From CAZLYK01 sp964563495 (GTDB taxonomy: Bacteria > Acidobacteriota > Blastocatellia > RBC074), in contig CAZLYK010000111.1 of assembly GCA_964563495.1 (NCBI GenBank), positions 1-18,069 on the forward strand: a stretch of DNA of 18,069 nucleotides, given 5' to 3'. A model generated the notes under the pieces. It worked only from the letters and a program-made list of their open reading frames with translations, had not been told where the DNA came from and made no database searches. Of this stretch, positions 17,314 to 18,069 are shown piece after piece; position 1 is the first letter of the stretch; each line of letters starts with the position of its first letter. The translations under genes were made by a program, and so were the position numbers.

Positions 17314-18069
17314 CGATCCGTTGAGCATGGTGCGCAATGCCCGGCCGGTATAAGACTTTCTGTTTTTGGCGACGACTTCCGGAGGGCCTTCGGCGACGAC
17401 CCGGCCGCCGGCGTCGCCGCCTTCCGGCCCCAGATCGATCAGCCAGTCGGCCGATTTGATGACGTCCAGGTTGTGTTCGATGATGACCACGGTGTTGCCG
17501 AGATCGACCAGGCGCTGGAGCACATCGAGGAGCTTACGGACATCCTCGAAATGCAGCCCGGTGGTCGGTTCGTCGAGGATATAGACGGTCCGGCCGGTGG
17601 CGCGGCGCGACAGTTCCTTGGCCAGTTTGATCCGTTGAGCTTCGCCGCCCGAGAGCGTGGTCGCCGACTGCCCGATCATGATGTAACCGAGTCCGACTTC
17701 AAAAAGCGTCTGCAGTTTCTGTTTGATCTGGGGATGATTTTCGAGCAGGGTGAGCGCCTCCTCGACCGTCGTATCGAGGAGTTGAGCGATATTCTTGCCC
17801 TGATAGCGGACATCCAGGGTTTCGCGGTTGTAACGCTGGCCGCGGCAGACTTCACAAGTCACGTATACGTCCGGCAGGAAGTTCATCTCTATCCGCTTCA
17901 ACCCGCCGCCCTGGCAAGCTTCGCAGCGCCCGCCTTTGACGTTGAAGGAGAAGCGCCCGGGTTTATATCCGCGTTCGCGGCTCTCCGGCAGCATGGCGAA
18001 GAGCTCACGGATCGGCGTGAAGAGGCCGGTGTAGGTCGCCGGGTTCGAGCGCGGCGTGCGGCCGATCGG
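17299..18069 (-). CDS. uvrA: Excinuclease ABC subunit A, C-terminal part (partial)
   Basis: The DNA-damage recognition ATPase of nucleotide excision repair, with the last 256 of about 940 residues present. The frame is open to the window edge and starts PIGRTPRSNPATYTGLFTPI, followed by the YKPGRFSFNVKGGRCEAC stretch. The zinc-finger cysteines (CEAC and CEVC), the second-domain signature LSGGEAQRIKLAKEL, Walker B VYILDEPTTGL and an H-loop (VIIEHNLDVI) are all visible, so the visible part looks functional. An internal ATG at 17994 is not the start. The last residues, GSNRQD, and the stop are supplied by repeat G, replacing the usual end after SYTGRAL. Adjacency to sugar genes is probably incidental. 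Confidence 0.96.
   Translation of the reverse strand, partial: PIGRTPRSNPATYTGLFTPIRELFAMLPESRERGYKPGRFSFNVKGGRCEACQGGGLKRIEMNFLPDVYVTCEVCRGQRYNRETLDVRYQGKNIAQLLDTTVEEALTLLENHPQIKQKLQTLFEVGLGYIMIGQSATTLSGGEAQRIKLAKELSRRATGRTVYILDEPTTGLHFEDVRKLLDVLQRLVDLGNTVVIIEHNLDVIKSADWLIDLGPEGGDAGGRVVAEGPPEVVAKNRKSYTGRALRTMLNGSNRQD

Overview
The window looks like a chromosomal segment of a moderately GC-rich Gram-negative bacterium, most probably an Acidobacteriota member. The main evidence is three consecutive proteins of about 810 residues with the architecture of 'acidobacterial duplicated orphan permeases' (ADOP): an N-terminal KxPGFA...LALGIGANTAIFS segment, two FtsX/MacB permease modules, and a VDPM(V/L)ALRYE tail. 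This assignment rests on family recognition; I could run no search.

Left block (1-11145, + strand): the tail of an ABC ATPase, three ADOP permeases, a second ABC ATPase, a sigma-54-type (NtrC-like) response regulator and a membrane-bound NtrY-like histidine kinase. Spacing is tight (2 bp, 152 bp, 58 bp, 21 bp, 3 bp, ATGA overlap), so this reads as one operon for a MacB-like ABC export or membrane-stress system with its own two-component regulator. Middle block (11231-13541): a prepilin peptidase (-) and a GT4 glycosyltransferase (+), divergent from a 64-bp gap. Right block (- strand, 18069 down to 13704): the UvrA C-terminus, a family 2 glycosyltransferase, glucose-1-phosphate cytidylyltransferase, an NDP-sugar 4,6-dehydratase, and a small secreted protein with its own strong Shine-Dalgarno and a good match to a sigma-54 promoter. 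The sugar genes point to a CDP-sugar for a surface glycan, but the later dideoxysugar enzymes are not in the window.

The most unusual content is a family of seven palindromic elements built from tandem ACAGGATT-like units (elements A-G, at 2528, 5096, 8282, 11149, 13526, 16326 and 17253). Six are inverted repeats, with perfect stems up to 42-44 bp; one (C) is a solo half. Each starts within about 11 nt of a stop codon or overlaps it. In three unrelated proteins (ABC ATPase, GT4, UvrA) the outer repeat sequence AATAGACAGGATTGA itself encodes the last residues Asn-Arg-Gln-Asp and the TGA stop. In the prepilin peptidase the same outer sequence supplies a TAG stop in another frame. Where a unit has changed to ACGGGAT (B and D), the opposite arm has the matching change. 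The elements look like 3'-end-associated hairpin modules; mobile palindrome, terminator and mRNA stabiliser are all possible.

There are no rRNA or tRNA genes, recognisable transposases or CRISPR arrays, and no gene-free stretch exceeds 170 bp.
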